Shown: positions 52,832 through 60,646 of the stretch, piece after piece
Numbering within the stretch: position 1 is the first letter of the stretch
How the letters are laid out: every line of letters begins with the position of its first letter
From: Deferribacter thermophilus
Lineage (GTDB): Bacteria; Chrysiogenota; Deferribacteres; Deferribacterales; Deferribacteraceae
DNA length: 64,000 nt
Assembly (NCBI RefSeq): GCF_049472675.1
Contig: NZ_JAPNXM010000004.1
Location: 62,001-126,000, forward strand
Reading direction: 5' to 3'
Notes under the pieces: generated by a model
What the model saw: the letters and a program-made list of their open reading frames with translations, nothing else
Told to the model about the DNA's origin: nothing
The model's database searches: none
Position numbers and translations under genes: made by a program

Positions 52832-54234
52832 AAATTGCTTCTTTATTAATAAGTAAAAAAAATTTAAATGATCTCATTAATGAAATCCTTTTTTCGATAA
52901 GAGAATTGGTTAATGCAGATGCAGGAAGTATTTATCTGTATGATGATGAAAAAGATGAGTTAACTTTTAAATACACTCAAAATGATTCTTTAGATATTTC
53001 TTTTAATGAGTTTACAATCCCTGTAGATGAAAACAGTATAGCTGGTTATTGTGCTTTAAATAAAGAGGCATTTACAATTGATGATGTTTATAAAATTCCA
53101 GATAATTACCCATTTAAATTTAATAATGATTTTGATGTCTTATCAGGATACAGAACAAAAAGTATGCTTTTAATCCCTATTTTTGATGCAAAAAATAATT
53201 TAATCTCAGTTTTACAATTAATTAATAAAAAGGTTGTGAGCTTTGGTGAAAAAGTTAGGGATTTTGAAAATGAGGTTATCTCTTTTAGTAGTGAAGATTT
53301 GGAGCTTGTAAAGTCCTTAAGTGGTATTATAGGTGTTTCTTTGGAAAATAGTATCTTATATGAAAATATTGAAAATATGTTTGAAGGTTTTATAAAGGCT
53401 AGTGTTCAGGCGGTTGAATCAAGAGATCCCATCACAAAAGGTCATACAGAAAGAGTTTATAGAATAACCCATAAAATCATTGAAGAGATGGATAAAGATG
53501 AGGAATTTTTTCCTGACTTTAAGATGAGGGATATCGATTGGAAAATCTTAAAATATGCTACATTGTTGCACGATTTTGGTAAAATAGGTGTTAGAGAAGC
53601 TGTTTTGATGAAACCAAAAAAACTTTATGATGATCAGTTTGAAAAATTGAAAATGAAAGCAAGGTTATACGCATGTGTCAATAATTTGACTAAAGAAGAG
53701 TATCAAGACTTATTAAACGATTTGATTAGAGCAAATGAACCTTCTCTTTTAGAAAGTGAGCTTTCTGAGAAAATTGATAAATATTATAAAGTGAAATTTA
53801 AGGATTGTTATGGGGAAGAATTAGAGCTTTTAGATGATAATGAATATAAACAGCTATCTGTTAAAAAGGGGACTTTGACTAATGAAGAAAGAAAAGAGAT
53901 AGAATCTCATGTTTTGCATACCTACGAATATCTAAATAAAATCCCTTGGACAAAAGAGCTAAAAGAGGTTCCTAAGATTGCTTGCCTTCATCATGAAAAG
54001 TTAGATGGCTCTGGTTACCCTTTTGGACTAAAATCTGAAGAAATTCATATTTTTGGTAAAGTGATGGCTGTAGCAGATATTTTTGATGCATTAACAGCTA
54101 AGGATAGACCTTATAAAAGAGCTGTCCCTATTGACATTGCATTAAAAATAATTAAAGAAGAAGCTGACAAAGAAAAGCTTGATAAAAAGATAGTAGAATT
54201 TTTTATAACAAAAAAGATATACAATATGGTATAA
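52810..54234 (+). CDS. GAF/HD-GYP-domain c-di-GMP phosphodiesterase
   Basis: A 474-residue cytoplasmic signalling protein. Residues about 8-175 form a GAF domain. The HD-GYP domain follows: GHTERVYRI, LLHDFGKIG (the HD pair, near residue 249), then HVLHTYEYL, LHHEKLDGSGYPFGL (the GYP motif) and ADIFDALTAKDRPYK. The usual helix between HD and the next His is stretched by about 80 residues of charged helix. The domain normally hydrolyses c-di-GMP. The TTG start at 52810 has GAGGTG eight bases before it. The single-domain receiver encoded next may be its partner. Confidence 0.9.
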   Translation: MDAKKVLEIASLLISKKNLNDLINEILFSIRELVNADAGSIYLYDDEKDELTFKYTQNDSLDISFNEFTIPVDENSIAGYCALNKEAFTIDDVYKIPDNYPFKFNNDFDVLSGYRTKSMLLIPIFDAKNNLISVLQLINKKVVSFGEKVRDFENEVISFSSEDLELVKSLSGIIGVSLENSILYENIENMFEGFIKASVQAVESRDPITKGHTERVYRITHKIIEEMDKDEEFFPDFKMRDIDWKILKYATLLHDFGKIGVREAVLMKPKKLYDDQFEKLKMKARLYACVNNLTKEEYQDLLNDLIRANEPSLLESELSEKIDKYYKVKFKDCYGEELELLDDNEYKQLSVKKGTLTNEERKEIESHVLHTYEYLNKIPWTKELKEVPKIACLHHEKLDGSGYPFGLKSEEIHIFGKVMAVADIFDALTAKDRPYKRAVPIDIALKIIKEEADKEKLDKKIVEFFITKKIYNMV

Positions 54235-54265
54235 TAAATATATTTAATATTATTTGAGGGGTTGT

Positions 54266-54619
54266 ATGAAAACTGTGCTTGTTGTTGATGATGATCCATC
54301 TATAAGACTTTTATTGCGTGATGAATTATCAGATTTGGGTCTAAATGTTATGACAGCTGTTGATGGCGAAGAGGCACTTATATCATTTGAGGAAAACAAT
54401 ATTGATTTAATAGTTTTAGATTTGAGTATGCCAAAGCTTGAAGGTGATAAAGTGTTAGAAGTTATTGCTAAGAAATCAGAAATACCTGTAATAATATATT
54501 CTGCAAATATTGATAATTATAAAGGGATAGAGAATATACATAAAAATTCATATTTAATAGAAAAAACTGCTAATTTGAGTAACTTAATAAATGTAATTAA
54601 CTCAATAATAAATGATTGA
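54266..54619 (+). CDS. single-domain response regulator (CheY-like receiver)
   Basis: A 117-residue stand-alone receiver. It has VVDDDPS for the acidic pocket, LIVLDLSMPKLEGD with the phosphoacceptor Asp near residue 53, and a Ser/Thr position as YSAN. The terminal Lys normally in a KP motif is IEKT, without the cis-Pro. ATG 54266 is preceded by GAGGGG; the upstream TTG is not used. It follows the HD-GYP gene, so a phosphorylation-driven output to c-di-GMP turnover is possible. It overlaps birA by 8 bases. Confidence 0.9.
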   Translation: MKTVLVVDDDPSIRLLLRDELSDLGLNVMTAVDGEEALISFEENNIDLIVLDLSMPKLEGDKVLEVIAKKSEIPVIIYSANIDNYKGIENIHKNSYLIEKTANLSNLINVINSIIND

Positions 54620-55379
54620 TAATTTGAATTTTTATAAAAACGATATTTTAATTATTGAAGATTTGGAATTTAGATTATTTTATTTCAAAGAATTGAAATC
54701 TACAAATGAATATGCACTAGATTCTGATTTTAATTCAAATTCTATAATTATAGCTGATAAACAGACAGGGGGGAAAGGTAGGCAAGGGAGGAAGTGGATA
54801 TCTGATGACGATAAAAATCTATATTATTCAATAATTTTGAGTAATGATTCTGATTTCAAAAAGATTTTTAAATTAAATATAACTTCAGCTTATGCAATTT
54901 GTGATACCATAAAAACTTTGTACGGTATAAATGTTAAAGTGAAATGGCCTAATGATGTAATTTATTGTGGTAAAAAGCTTTGTGGAATACTTTTAGAAGC
55001 TAAAATGGATGGCAATAAACTTTATAAACTTGTAGTTGGGATAGGGGTTAATTTGAATGGTAATTATTTAGATGAGGAAATTTCGAAAAGAGCGACTACT
55101 CTTTTTTTAGAAACTGGGAAGATAATAGATAAGACACTGTTTATTAAAACCTTTTTGAGATTTTTTGTTAAGTACTTGACAAAGGATTGCAATATCTCTG
55201 ATAAATGGAATAGTTATTCAGCATTCATAAATAAAGAAATTACTTTTCATTATAATAATAATGTTGAAAAGTTTATTGAAAAAGGTATAAATGAAGATGG
55301 TGCGTTGATTGTTGAAGATAAATTTGGCAGGGTTAAAACGGTTTATTATGGAGAGATAGGTTATGATTTTGGCCATTGA
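54612..55379 (+). CDS. birA: biotin--[acetyl-CoA-carboxylase] ligase
   Basis: A 255-residue monofunctional BirA. The biotin ligase motif KQTGGKGRQGRKWISDD near residue 53, then KVKWPNDVIYCGKKLCGILLEAK, and the VVGIGVNLN strand are diagnostic. There is no N-terminal helix-turn-helix, so it is not a repressor of biotin genes. It attaches biotin to carboxyl-carrier proteins through biotinyl-AMP. Its 3' end overlaps coaX by 17 bases, so both cofactor genes are coupled. Confidence 0.93.
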   Translation: MIDNLNFYKNDILIIEDLEFRLFYFKELKSTNEYALDSDFNSNSIIIADKQTGGKGRQGRKWISDDDKNLYYSIILSNDSDFKKIFKLNITSAYAICDTIKTLYGINVKVKWPNDVIYCGKKLCGILLEAKMDGNKLYKLVVGIGVNLNGNYLDEEISKRATTLFLETGKIIDKTLFIKTFLRFFVKYLTKDCNISDKWNSYSAFINKEITFHYNNNVEKFIEKGINEDGALIVEDKFGRVKTVYYGEIGYDFGH

Positions 55380-56136
55380 TATTGGTAATACAAATATTGT
55401 TTTAGGTGTTTTTAATCAAGATAAATTAATTACAAGTTTTAGACTTGCAACTGACCATCTGAAAACCACTGATGAGTATGCATCGATTATTATGTTATTA
55501 CTTGAAAGAAATAAAATTGAGCAGTCTGGTATAAAAGGGATTATTATTTCCAGCGTAGTACCTTCTTTAATTTATACATTTAATAAATTATGTAGAAAAT
55601 ATTTTTATCAAGAGCCTATAATTGTGGGACCTGGCATAAAAACTGGTGTTAAGATCCATATTGATAACCCAAGAGAAGTGGGTGCAGATAGGATTGTGAA
55701 TGCAGCTGCAGCTATAAAGAAATATGGTGCTCCAGTAATAGTAGTAGATTTTGGTACAGCGACAACCTTTGATGTTATTGATAAAAATTCATGTTATATT
55801 GGTGGATTGATTTGTCCAGGAATTAAACTATCAATTAAAGCATTACATACAGGGACAGCAAAATTGCCAGAAGTGGAAATTGGCAAACCTAAAAGAGTAG
55901 TAGGGACAAATACAATCACTTCAATTCAATCAGGGATTTATTATGGATATTTATCCATGATTGATGGTATTATAGAAAAAATAATTGATGAATTAAGTTG
56001 TGATACAAAACTTTTGAAAGTGATTGCAACAGGTGGGTTGGGAAGTATATTTGTTGAAGAATCGAAATATTTAGATATTTATGAACCAAATTTAACTTTA
56101 GAAGGGTTGAGGGTAATTTATGAAAAAAATAACTAA
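55363..56136 (+). CDS. coaX: type III pantothenate kinase
   Basis: A 257-residue CoaX. Motifs are DIGNTNIVLGVF at the N-terminus (phosphate 1), REVGADRIVNAAA near residue 105, VVDFGTATTFDVID (phosphate 2), the IGGLICPGIKLS strand and ATGGLGS near the C-terminus. It phosphorylates pantothenate with ATP in CoA synthesis and is insensitive to CoA feedback, unlike CoaA. A birA-coaX pairing is common. It overlaps the TPR lipoprotein gene by 17 bases. Confidence 0.95.
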   Translation: MILAIDIGNTNIVLGVFNQDKLITSFRLATDHLKTTDEYASIIMLLLERNKIEQSGIKGIIISSVVPSLIYTFNKLCRKYFYQEPIIVGPGIKTGVKIHIDNPREVGADRIVNAAAAIKKYGAPVIVVDFGTATTFDVIDKNSCYIGGLICPGIKLSIKALHTGTAKLPEVEIGKPKRVVGTNTITSIQSGIYYGYLSMIDGIIEKIIDELSCDTKLLKVIATGGLGSIFVEESKYLDIYEPNLTLEGLRVIYEKNN

Positions 56137-56869
56137 TTTTATATTAATTTTGTTTATTTTATTTGGTTGTGTTCAAAAAGTCGATAAATTAAAACTAGCT
56201 GAATCTCATTATAAGCTTGGATTAGCTTACTTGGGTAGTGAAAATGATTTTAGAGCTTTAGGAGAATTTGAAGAGGCTTTGAAGTATAATCCAAAAGATG
56301 ATAGGGTTTATTATGCAATTTCTGCGTTTTATCTCAAAAAAAATATGCTTGATAAAGCAGAAAAGTATATTATGAAAGCTTTAACGATTTCACCATCTAA
56401 TTCAGAGTATCTAAACGCTTATGCGTCTATTCTTGCTGCAAAAGGTGATTTGAGTAATGCAATAGTTAATTGGAAAAAAATATTGAATGATCCTACATAC
56501 CCTAATATCCCTTTAGTTTATTATAATATTGGGCTTGCATATTTTAATATGAAAGATTATGAGGAGGCAAAGCTTTATTTTGAAAATGCCATAAAAGCTA
56601 ACAGATTTTTTGCAAATGCGTATTTAATGCTTTATGAAATTTTCATGAAAGAGGATAAAATTAATGAAGCAGAGCAAATCTTAAAACAAGCTGTCGATAA
56701 TAATCCAGCAAATAGAAGGTTGCTTTTAAAGTTAGGTGAACATTATTATAATGCTAAAAAGTTAAATGAGGCTGCATCTATTTTTGAAGATATTGTTATA
56801 AAATTTCCTCAAAGTGAGGAAGCTAAAAAAGCATCAGAGTATTTGAAAACTTTTGGTATTTATAAATGA
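56120..56869 (+). CDS. TPR-repeat lipoprotein (PilF/PilW-like)
   Basis: A 249-residue lipoprotein. The signal peptide MKKITNFILILFILFGC ends in a lipobox, with Cys 17 as the lipidation site. The rest is at least five tetratricopeptide repeats (residues about 28-240; recurring patterns such as YYAISAFYLKKNMLDKAEKY). The build resembles PilF/PilW, which help assemble the type IV pilus secretin, but no pilus gene is nearby. An alternative is a general envelope scaffold. It lies between coaX and the RodZ-like gene with overlaps on both sides (17 and 4 bases). Confidence 0.83.
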   Translation: MKKITNFILILFILFGCVQKVDKLKLAESHYKLGLAYLGSENDFRALGEFEEALKYNPKDDRVYYAISAFYLKKNMLDKAEKYIMKALTISPSNSEYLNAYASILAAKGDLSNAIVNWKKILNDPTYPNIPLVYYNIGLAYFNMKDYEEAKLYFENAIKANRFFANAYLMLYEIFMKEDKINEAEQILKQAVDNNPANRRLLLKLGEHYYNAKKLNEAASIFEDIVIKFPQSEEAKKASEYLKTFGIYK

Positions 56870-57702
56870 ATGAATTCACAAAGATTTTAAAAGAAAAAAG
56901 AGAAGAGTTAAATTTATCACTTTCTGAAGTGTCTAAAGAGATAAAGGTTTCTGTTCATTTTCTTGAGTTGATTGAAAGTGGTGATTTCCATAAGTTGCCT
57001 TCTTATGTTCATGCTTATGGGTTTAGTAAAGCTTACGCTGAGTTTTTGGGGTTTTCTTTTGAAGAAATAAAGCCATTATTTGATGAGGTTTGTAAAAAAG
57101 AAGATTTTGATAAAAAATATATAAAGATAGAAAGTGACGAAATTATACAAAAAGAGGTAAACCTAAAAAATATTCATAAGTTTTTTATTGTATTTATTAT
57201 CTTTGTGATAGCTATCATTATTTTAGTTTTTTATTTTTTAAACAAGAATAAGGAAAAAGTATTAAAAGAGATGTCTGTAGATAATACAGCTTCAACAAGT
57301 GTAATGAAAATATTGGATAACAGCCAAAGTGATAATGTTTCTAAAATTGTAGAAGAGAAAATTAAATCTGTAAATCCAAAGGAGATTGTTGAAAAGATTT
57401 CCGAGAAAAAAGTTGTTGATAATGTCACCTTTCACAAGATTACCTTAGAGTTCGATGATATATGCTGGGTAAATATAAAGATAGATAATGAAACTGTTTT
57501 AGATTTTATTGCAAATCCTGGGACTAAAAAAGAGATAAAATTTAAAAAATTCTTTTTAATTGATATTGGTAATGCAGCAGCTTTGAAGATAAAATATGAT
57601 AATCAGACATTCTCAAGATTTGGTGGTTTTAGGCAACCTGTAAAAAATCTGTATTTTACTATTAATGAAGATAATTATTTAATGTATGAGAAAATTAATT
57701 GA
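56866..57702 (+). CDS. RodZ-like cytoskeletal membrane protein
   Basis: A 278-residue protein with RodZ architecture. An Xre-type helix-turn-helix occupies residues about 5-75 (LSLSEVSKEIKVSVHFLELIESGDF, then LPSYVHAYGFSKAYAEFLG), a transmembrane helix spans about 105-127, a low-complexity periplasmic linker is next, and a C-terminal DUF4115 domain (about 185-275, with CWVNIKIDNETVLDFIANPG) ends it. RodZ binds MreB and helps keep rod shape. No mreB is in the window. It is the last gene of the birA-coaX-TPR run. The 113-base gap that follows shows nothing recognisable. Confidence 0.88.
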   Translation: MNEFTKILKEKREELNLSLSEVSKEIKVSVHFLELIESGDFHKLPSYVHAYGFSKAYAEFLGFSFEEIKPLFDEVCKKEDFDKKYIKIESDEIIQKEVNLKNIHKFFIVFIIFVIAIIILVFYFLNKNKEKVLKEMSVDNTASTSVMKILDNSQSDNVSKIVEEKIKSVNPKEIVEKISEKKVVDNVTFHKITLEFDDICWVNIKIDNETVLDFIANPGTKKEIKFKKFFLIDIGNAAALKIKYDNQTFSRFGGFRQPVKNLYFTINEDNYLMYEKIN

Positions 57703-57815
57703 GTCTATTTGTAGGTTTAATCAAAAGCAATTCAAAATTTATTTTCAATCTAAATTGTGCTTGCTTTTTTGATAAATCTGTATATCTTTTAAAAAGGACA
57801 AAAAAGGTATGATTT

Positions 57816-58586
57816 ATGAGAAGAGTTGGAATATATTCTAATGATAGTTTAATTTTATCAGAACTGGTTGAAAGGGTTAGTAGGGATTACCCTACAATAT
57901 TTTTAACGATATATACTGATAAGGGATATTTAGATTCAATGGATAATATAGATAATGTTCGAATTACATCAATTGATGATAATATAGAGGATGATAGTTT
58001 GGTTGTATTAAACGATGCTACAAAACTTGGAGAAAAAATAAAAGATTTTAATGGGAAAATAATAGATTTTTCTCAAACTGTTCAAGGTAGTAAAAATGTT
58101 GTTTATATTGAAGAGCCTATTTTATACTGTTTTGAGAATTTGTTGGATAAGACACCTGATTTTGCGATTATAGGTTTGCCTGCTGCAGTTTTTGGCAAAG
58201 CAGCAGTTGATGATTTATTAAATCAAACAAGGGACATTTTTTCCTTTGTAAGGAACGAATATAAAGTTTTTGATAGAATGCTTGCATTTAATATGTTTTT
58301 TGTAAAAAGAGGTGACCAACTGTATAAAAATTATTTTGATCTTTTGGAAGAGAATTTAGATTTTTCTTTTGAGCTGCGTCAATTGCCTGTATCTACTGCT
58401 TTTGTAATCGATATTTTTGGTGAAATTGACTTTGAGGAAAGTGATGAGTTTGTGGAAAAGGATATAGAGAATTTACATGATGCGGTTGATGAAGAGAAAG
58501 TTGTTGTAATGAGAAATAAGAAAAAAACAACTGTTGTTGGAGATTATTTAAAAGTGATAATAAATCAAATAATAAGAGAGTTATAG
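57816..58586 (+). CDS. semialdehyde dehydrogenase (Asd/Usg)-like protein, catalytic features uncertain
   Basis: A 256-residue protein I cannot place firmly. It seems to be a reduced relative of aspartate-semialdehyde dehydrogenase/Usg-1. The segment LPAAVFGKAAVDDLLNQTRDIF near residues 128-150 matches the S-(G)-x-G-K-x-x-V-x-x-L-x-x-Q helix of that family. EEPILYC just before it is where Asd carries its NPxC catalytic Cys. The N-terminus looks like a Rossmann start (RRVGIYSNDSLILSELVE), but the GxTGxVG nucleotide loop is gone. It is also some 80 residues shorter than Asd. It lies 14 bases before the NifS-like gene and begins the Fe-S operon. A non-catalytic role is likely. Confidence 0.55.
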   Translation: MRRVGIYSNDSLILSELVERVSRDYPTIFLTIYTDKGYLDSMDNIDNVRITSIDDNIEDDSLVVLNDATKLGEKIKDFNGKIIDFSQTVQGSKNVVYIEEPILYCFENLLDKTPDFAIIGLPAAVFGKAAVDDLLNQTRDIFSFVRNEYKVFDRMLAFNMFFVKRGDQLYKNYFDLLEENLDFSFELRQLPVSTAFVIDIFGEIDFEESDEFVEKDIENLHDAVDEEKVVVMRNKKKTTVVGDYLKVIINQIIREL

Positions 58587-58600
58587 TAAGGAGCGGATTT

Positions 58601-59785
58601 ATGATTTATATGGACAATGTGGCTGGGACAAAACCTGATAAAAGGGTTGTTGAAAAAATGTTACCTTTTATAGAAGAGAAATACGGCAATCCAAGTGCAC
58701 ATTTTTACCCATTGGGTAGAGAATCTTTTGAAGCAATTGAAGAAGCTAGAGAACATGTAGCTGCGCTAATCAACGCAAAGACTGAGAATATAGTTTTTAC
58801 TTCATGTGGGACTGAGAGTAATAACCTTGCTATAAAAGGTGTTGCTTTTGATCCTGAATATGATGATAAAAAACATATAATAATCAGTGAAATTGAACAT
58901 TATTCAGTGCAAAATGTTGCTTTAAAATTAACGAATTTGGGATATGAAGTTACAAAATTAAGGGTTGATGATACAGGACTGGTTTCAGTAGGTGCATTAA
59001 AAGAAGCTATTCGTGATGATACTTTGCTTGTTTCAATAATGCATGCAAACCCAGAAATTGGGACAATCCAAGATATTGAAAAACTTGGTGAAGTTTGTAA
59101 GGAAAAAGGTGTCATTTTTCATGTAGATGCTGTTGCAAGCTGTGGACATGTTGAAATAGATGTTGAGAAATTTAATTGCGATTTATTGAGTATAGCATCT
59201 CAAAACTTTTACGGACCTAAAGGGGCTGCAGCTCTTTATATAAGAGATGGTATAAAAATAACTCCTCTGTTTGATGGTGGTTTTCAAGAGAGGGGGTATA
59301 GAAGTGGTAGTGAAAATGTTCCTGCTATTGTTGGCATGGGGGAAGCTGCAAGAATTGCAAAAGAGGAAATGCACATATATGTGCCTAAAATGATCAAATT
59401 GAGAGAAAAGCTTTGGAATGGATTGGGTGAAATGTTTGACTTTTTACATTTTACAGGTCATCCAGAACAGAGGTTGCCAGGTCATGTAAGCTTTTGGATT
59501 GAGTATATAGAAGGGGAATCTTTGCTTTTATCCTATTCTTTAAAAGGGGTTGCTGCTGCAAGTGGTTCTGCTTGTTCATCAAATATTTTGGCTGAAGATG
59601 AAGATGAGCTGGAGGCTTCCCATGTTTTGACAGCAGTTGGAGTGCCAAATGACATTTGTGCTGGTTCTCTAACATTTTCCATGTCCAAATATATAGAGGA
59701 GAAGGATGTGGATTATGTGTTAGAGATTACTCCAGCAATAGTAAATAGATTGTGTGAAATGTCACCATATTATAACAAAAAGTAA
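58601..59785 (+). CDS. NifS/IscS-like protein lacking the PLP lysine
   Basis: A 394-residue class V aminotransferase-fold protein aligned throughout with NifS/IscS: MDNVAGTKPD at the N-terminus, YGNPSAHFYPLGRE, FTSCGTESNNLAIKG, EIEHYSV (His 100), HVDAVASCGH (Asp 176) and the catalytic loop SGSACSS with Cys 325. The motif that should be SGHKxxGPKG reads ASQNFYGPKG, so the Schiff-base Lys is Asn 202 and its neighbour His is Gln. The PLP-contact Gln after DA is Ala 179. It is in good frame with no lesions, and directly precedes iscU and nfu. By family knowledge it should not hold PLP in the normal way. Archaeoglobus IscS, which also lacks this Lys, is the closest parallel I know. Confidence 0.9.
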   Translation: MIYMDNVAGTKPDKRVVEKMLPFIEEKYGNPSAHFYPLGRESFEAIEEAREHVAALINAKTENIVFTSCGTESNNLAIKGVAFDPEYDDKKHIIISEIEHYSVQNVALKLTNLGYEVTKLRVDDTGLVSVGALKEAIRDDTLLVSIMHANPEIGTIQDIEKLGEVCKEKGVIFHVDAVASCGHVEIDVEKFNCDLLSIASQNFYGPKGAAALYIRDGIKITPLFDGGFQERGYRSGSENVPAIVGMGEAARIAKEEMHIYVPKMIKLREKLWNGLGEMFDFLHFTGHPEQRLPGHVSFWIEYIEGESLLLSYSLKGVAAASGSACSSNILAEDEDELEASHVLTAVGVPNDICAGSLTFSMSKYIEEKDVDYVLEITPAIVNRLCEMSPYYNKK

Positions 59786-59800
59786 TTTAAGGAGGATATT

Positions 59801-60238
59801 ATGGCAAAAGGACCATATAGTGAAAAAGTAATGGATCATTTTATGAACCCTAGAAATATGGGTGAGATTGAAGATGCCAATGCAGTTGGTGAGGTAGGTA
59901 ACCCTGCCTGTGGTGATGTTATGAAACTTTATATGAAAATTAATGATGACGGTATTGTAGAAGATGTGAAGTTTAAAACATTTGGTTGTGGAGCTGCCAT
60001 AGCATCAAGCTCTATGGCTACTGAGCTGATTAAAGGGAAGAAAGTTGAGGATGTTTTAAGGCTTACTAATGAAGCTATAGTGGAAGCTTTAGATGGACTA
60101 CCACCTGCAAAAATTCATTGTTCTGTAATGGCTGAAGAAGCTATTGAAGCTGCTTTGAAAGATTATTATCAAAGGATTGGTAAAGATCCTAAAATAGTAG
60201 ATGAAATGAAAGAAAAAATAAAAACTGAAATAGCATAA
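59801..60238 (+). CDS. iscU: Fe-S cluster assembly scaffold IscU/NifU-N
   Basis: A 145-residue scaffold. All three cluster-ligand cysteines are present: GNPACGD near residue 34, FGCGAAIASSS near residue 62 and KIHCSVMAEEA near residue 106. Asp in the ACGD motif is kept, as needed for cluster release. It assembles 2Fe-2S/4Fe-4S clusters with sulfur delivered by a desulfurase. Family members of the NifU-N kind end near here, without the central ferredoxin domain. RBS AAGGAGG. The partner desulfurase encoded upstream lacks its PLP Lys, so the sulfur source is open to question. Confidence 0.95.
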   Translation: MAKGPYSEKVMDHFMNPRNMGEIEDANAVGEVGNPACGDVMKLYMKINDDGIVEDVKFKTFGCGAAIASSSMATELIKGKKVEDVLRLTNEAIVEALDGLPPAKIHCSVMAEEAIEAALKDYYQRIGKDPKIVDEMKEKIKTEIA

Positions 60239-60248
60239 TTAGGAGGTT

Positions 60249-60479
60249 ATGATGACTTTAAAAGAAAGGGTTCAAGAAGTATTAAATCAGGTTAGACCTG
60301 GGTTGCAGGCTGATGGCGGTGATGTGGAGCTATTGGATGTGACAGAAGATGGTGTGGTAAAAGTACAGTTAACAGGTGCTTGTGGATCATGCCCTTTTAG
60401 CACTATGACATTGAAACATGGGATTGAAATGAGGCTAAAAGAGATGATACCTGAGGTTAAAGAGGTTATTGCACTTTAA
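60249..60479 (+). CDS. NifU C-terminal-domain (Nfu-type) Fe-S carrier
   Basis: A 76-residue stand-alone Nfu domain. It has GLQADGGDVELLDV near residue 19 and the cluster motif CGSCPFSTMTLKHGIE (CxxC) near residue 44. Nfu proteins bind a 4Fe-4S cluster between two subunits and carry it to targets. In nitrogen fixers this domain is fused to NifU; here it is separate, placed just after iscU. Two ATGs stand together at 60249 and 60252; the AGGAGG fits either. Confidence 0.94.
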   Translation: MMTLKERVQEVLNQVRPGLQADGGDVELLDVTEDGVVKVQLTGACGSCPFSTMTLKHGIEMRLKEMIPEVKEVIAL

Positions 60480-60497
60480 TATAATGTGAGGTTTATA

Positions 60498-60605
60498 ATG
60501 AAAAAGTGGAAATGTAAAGTTTGTGGATATATAGTTGAAGCAGAAGAGCCACCTATGACATGCCCTGTATGTAATGCTCCTGCTTCTGAATTTGTTGAAA
60601 TTTAA
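60498..60605 (+). CDS. short rubredoxin-like iron protein
   Basis: A 35-residue protein, too short for most gene finders. It is a bare rubredoxin-type iron site: WKCKVCGYIVEAEEP and CPVCNAPASEF give the two CxxC pairs, with a shortened loop between them as in the C-terminal domain of rubrerythrin. It lies 18 bases after nfu with GTGAGG before the ATG. It may donate electrons during cluster assembly or serve the rubrerythrin encoded 9 kb away. It ends right before a strong terminator, so it closes the operon. Confidence 0.85.
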   Translation: MKKWKCKVCGYIVEAEEPPMTCPVCNAPASEFVEI

Positions 60606-60613
60606 ATGTTATA

Positions 60614-60643
60614 AAAGCGTTAGAGATGTGTCTCTAACGCTTT
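60614..60643. terminator. bidirectional terminator between the Fe-S operon and the DUF296 gene
   Basis: A 13-base perfect stem (AAAGCGTTAGAGA with TCTCTAACGCTTT) closes a 4-base loop. T-rich bases follow on the plus side and T-rich complement on the minus side. It separates two convergent genes. Confidence 0.92.
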
Positions 60644-60646
60644 CTT

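Noticed and set aside
59207..59221. The Lys of GPKG as replacement for the PLP lysine in the NifS-like protein
   Set aside because: This Lys is the ordinary conserved Lys of GPKG, six residues after the Schiff-base position, and is present in all normal desulfurases in addition to the catalytic one.
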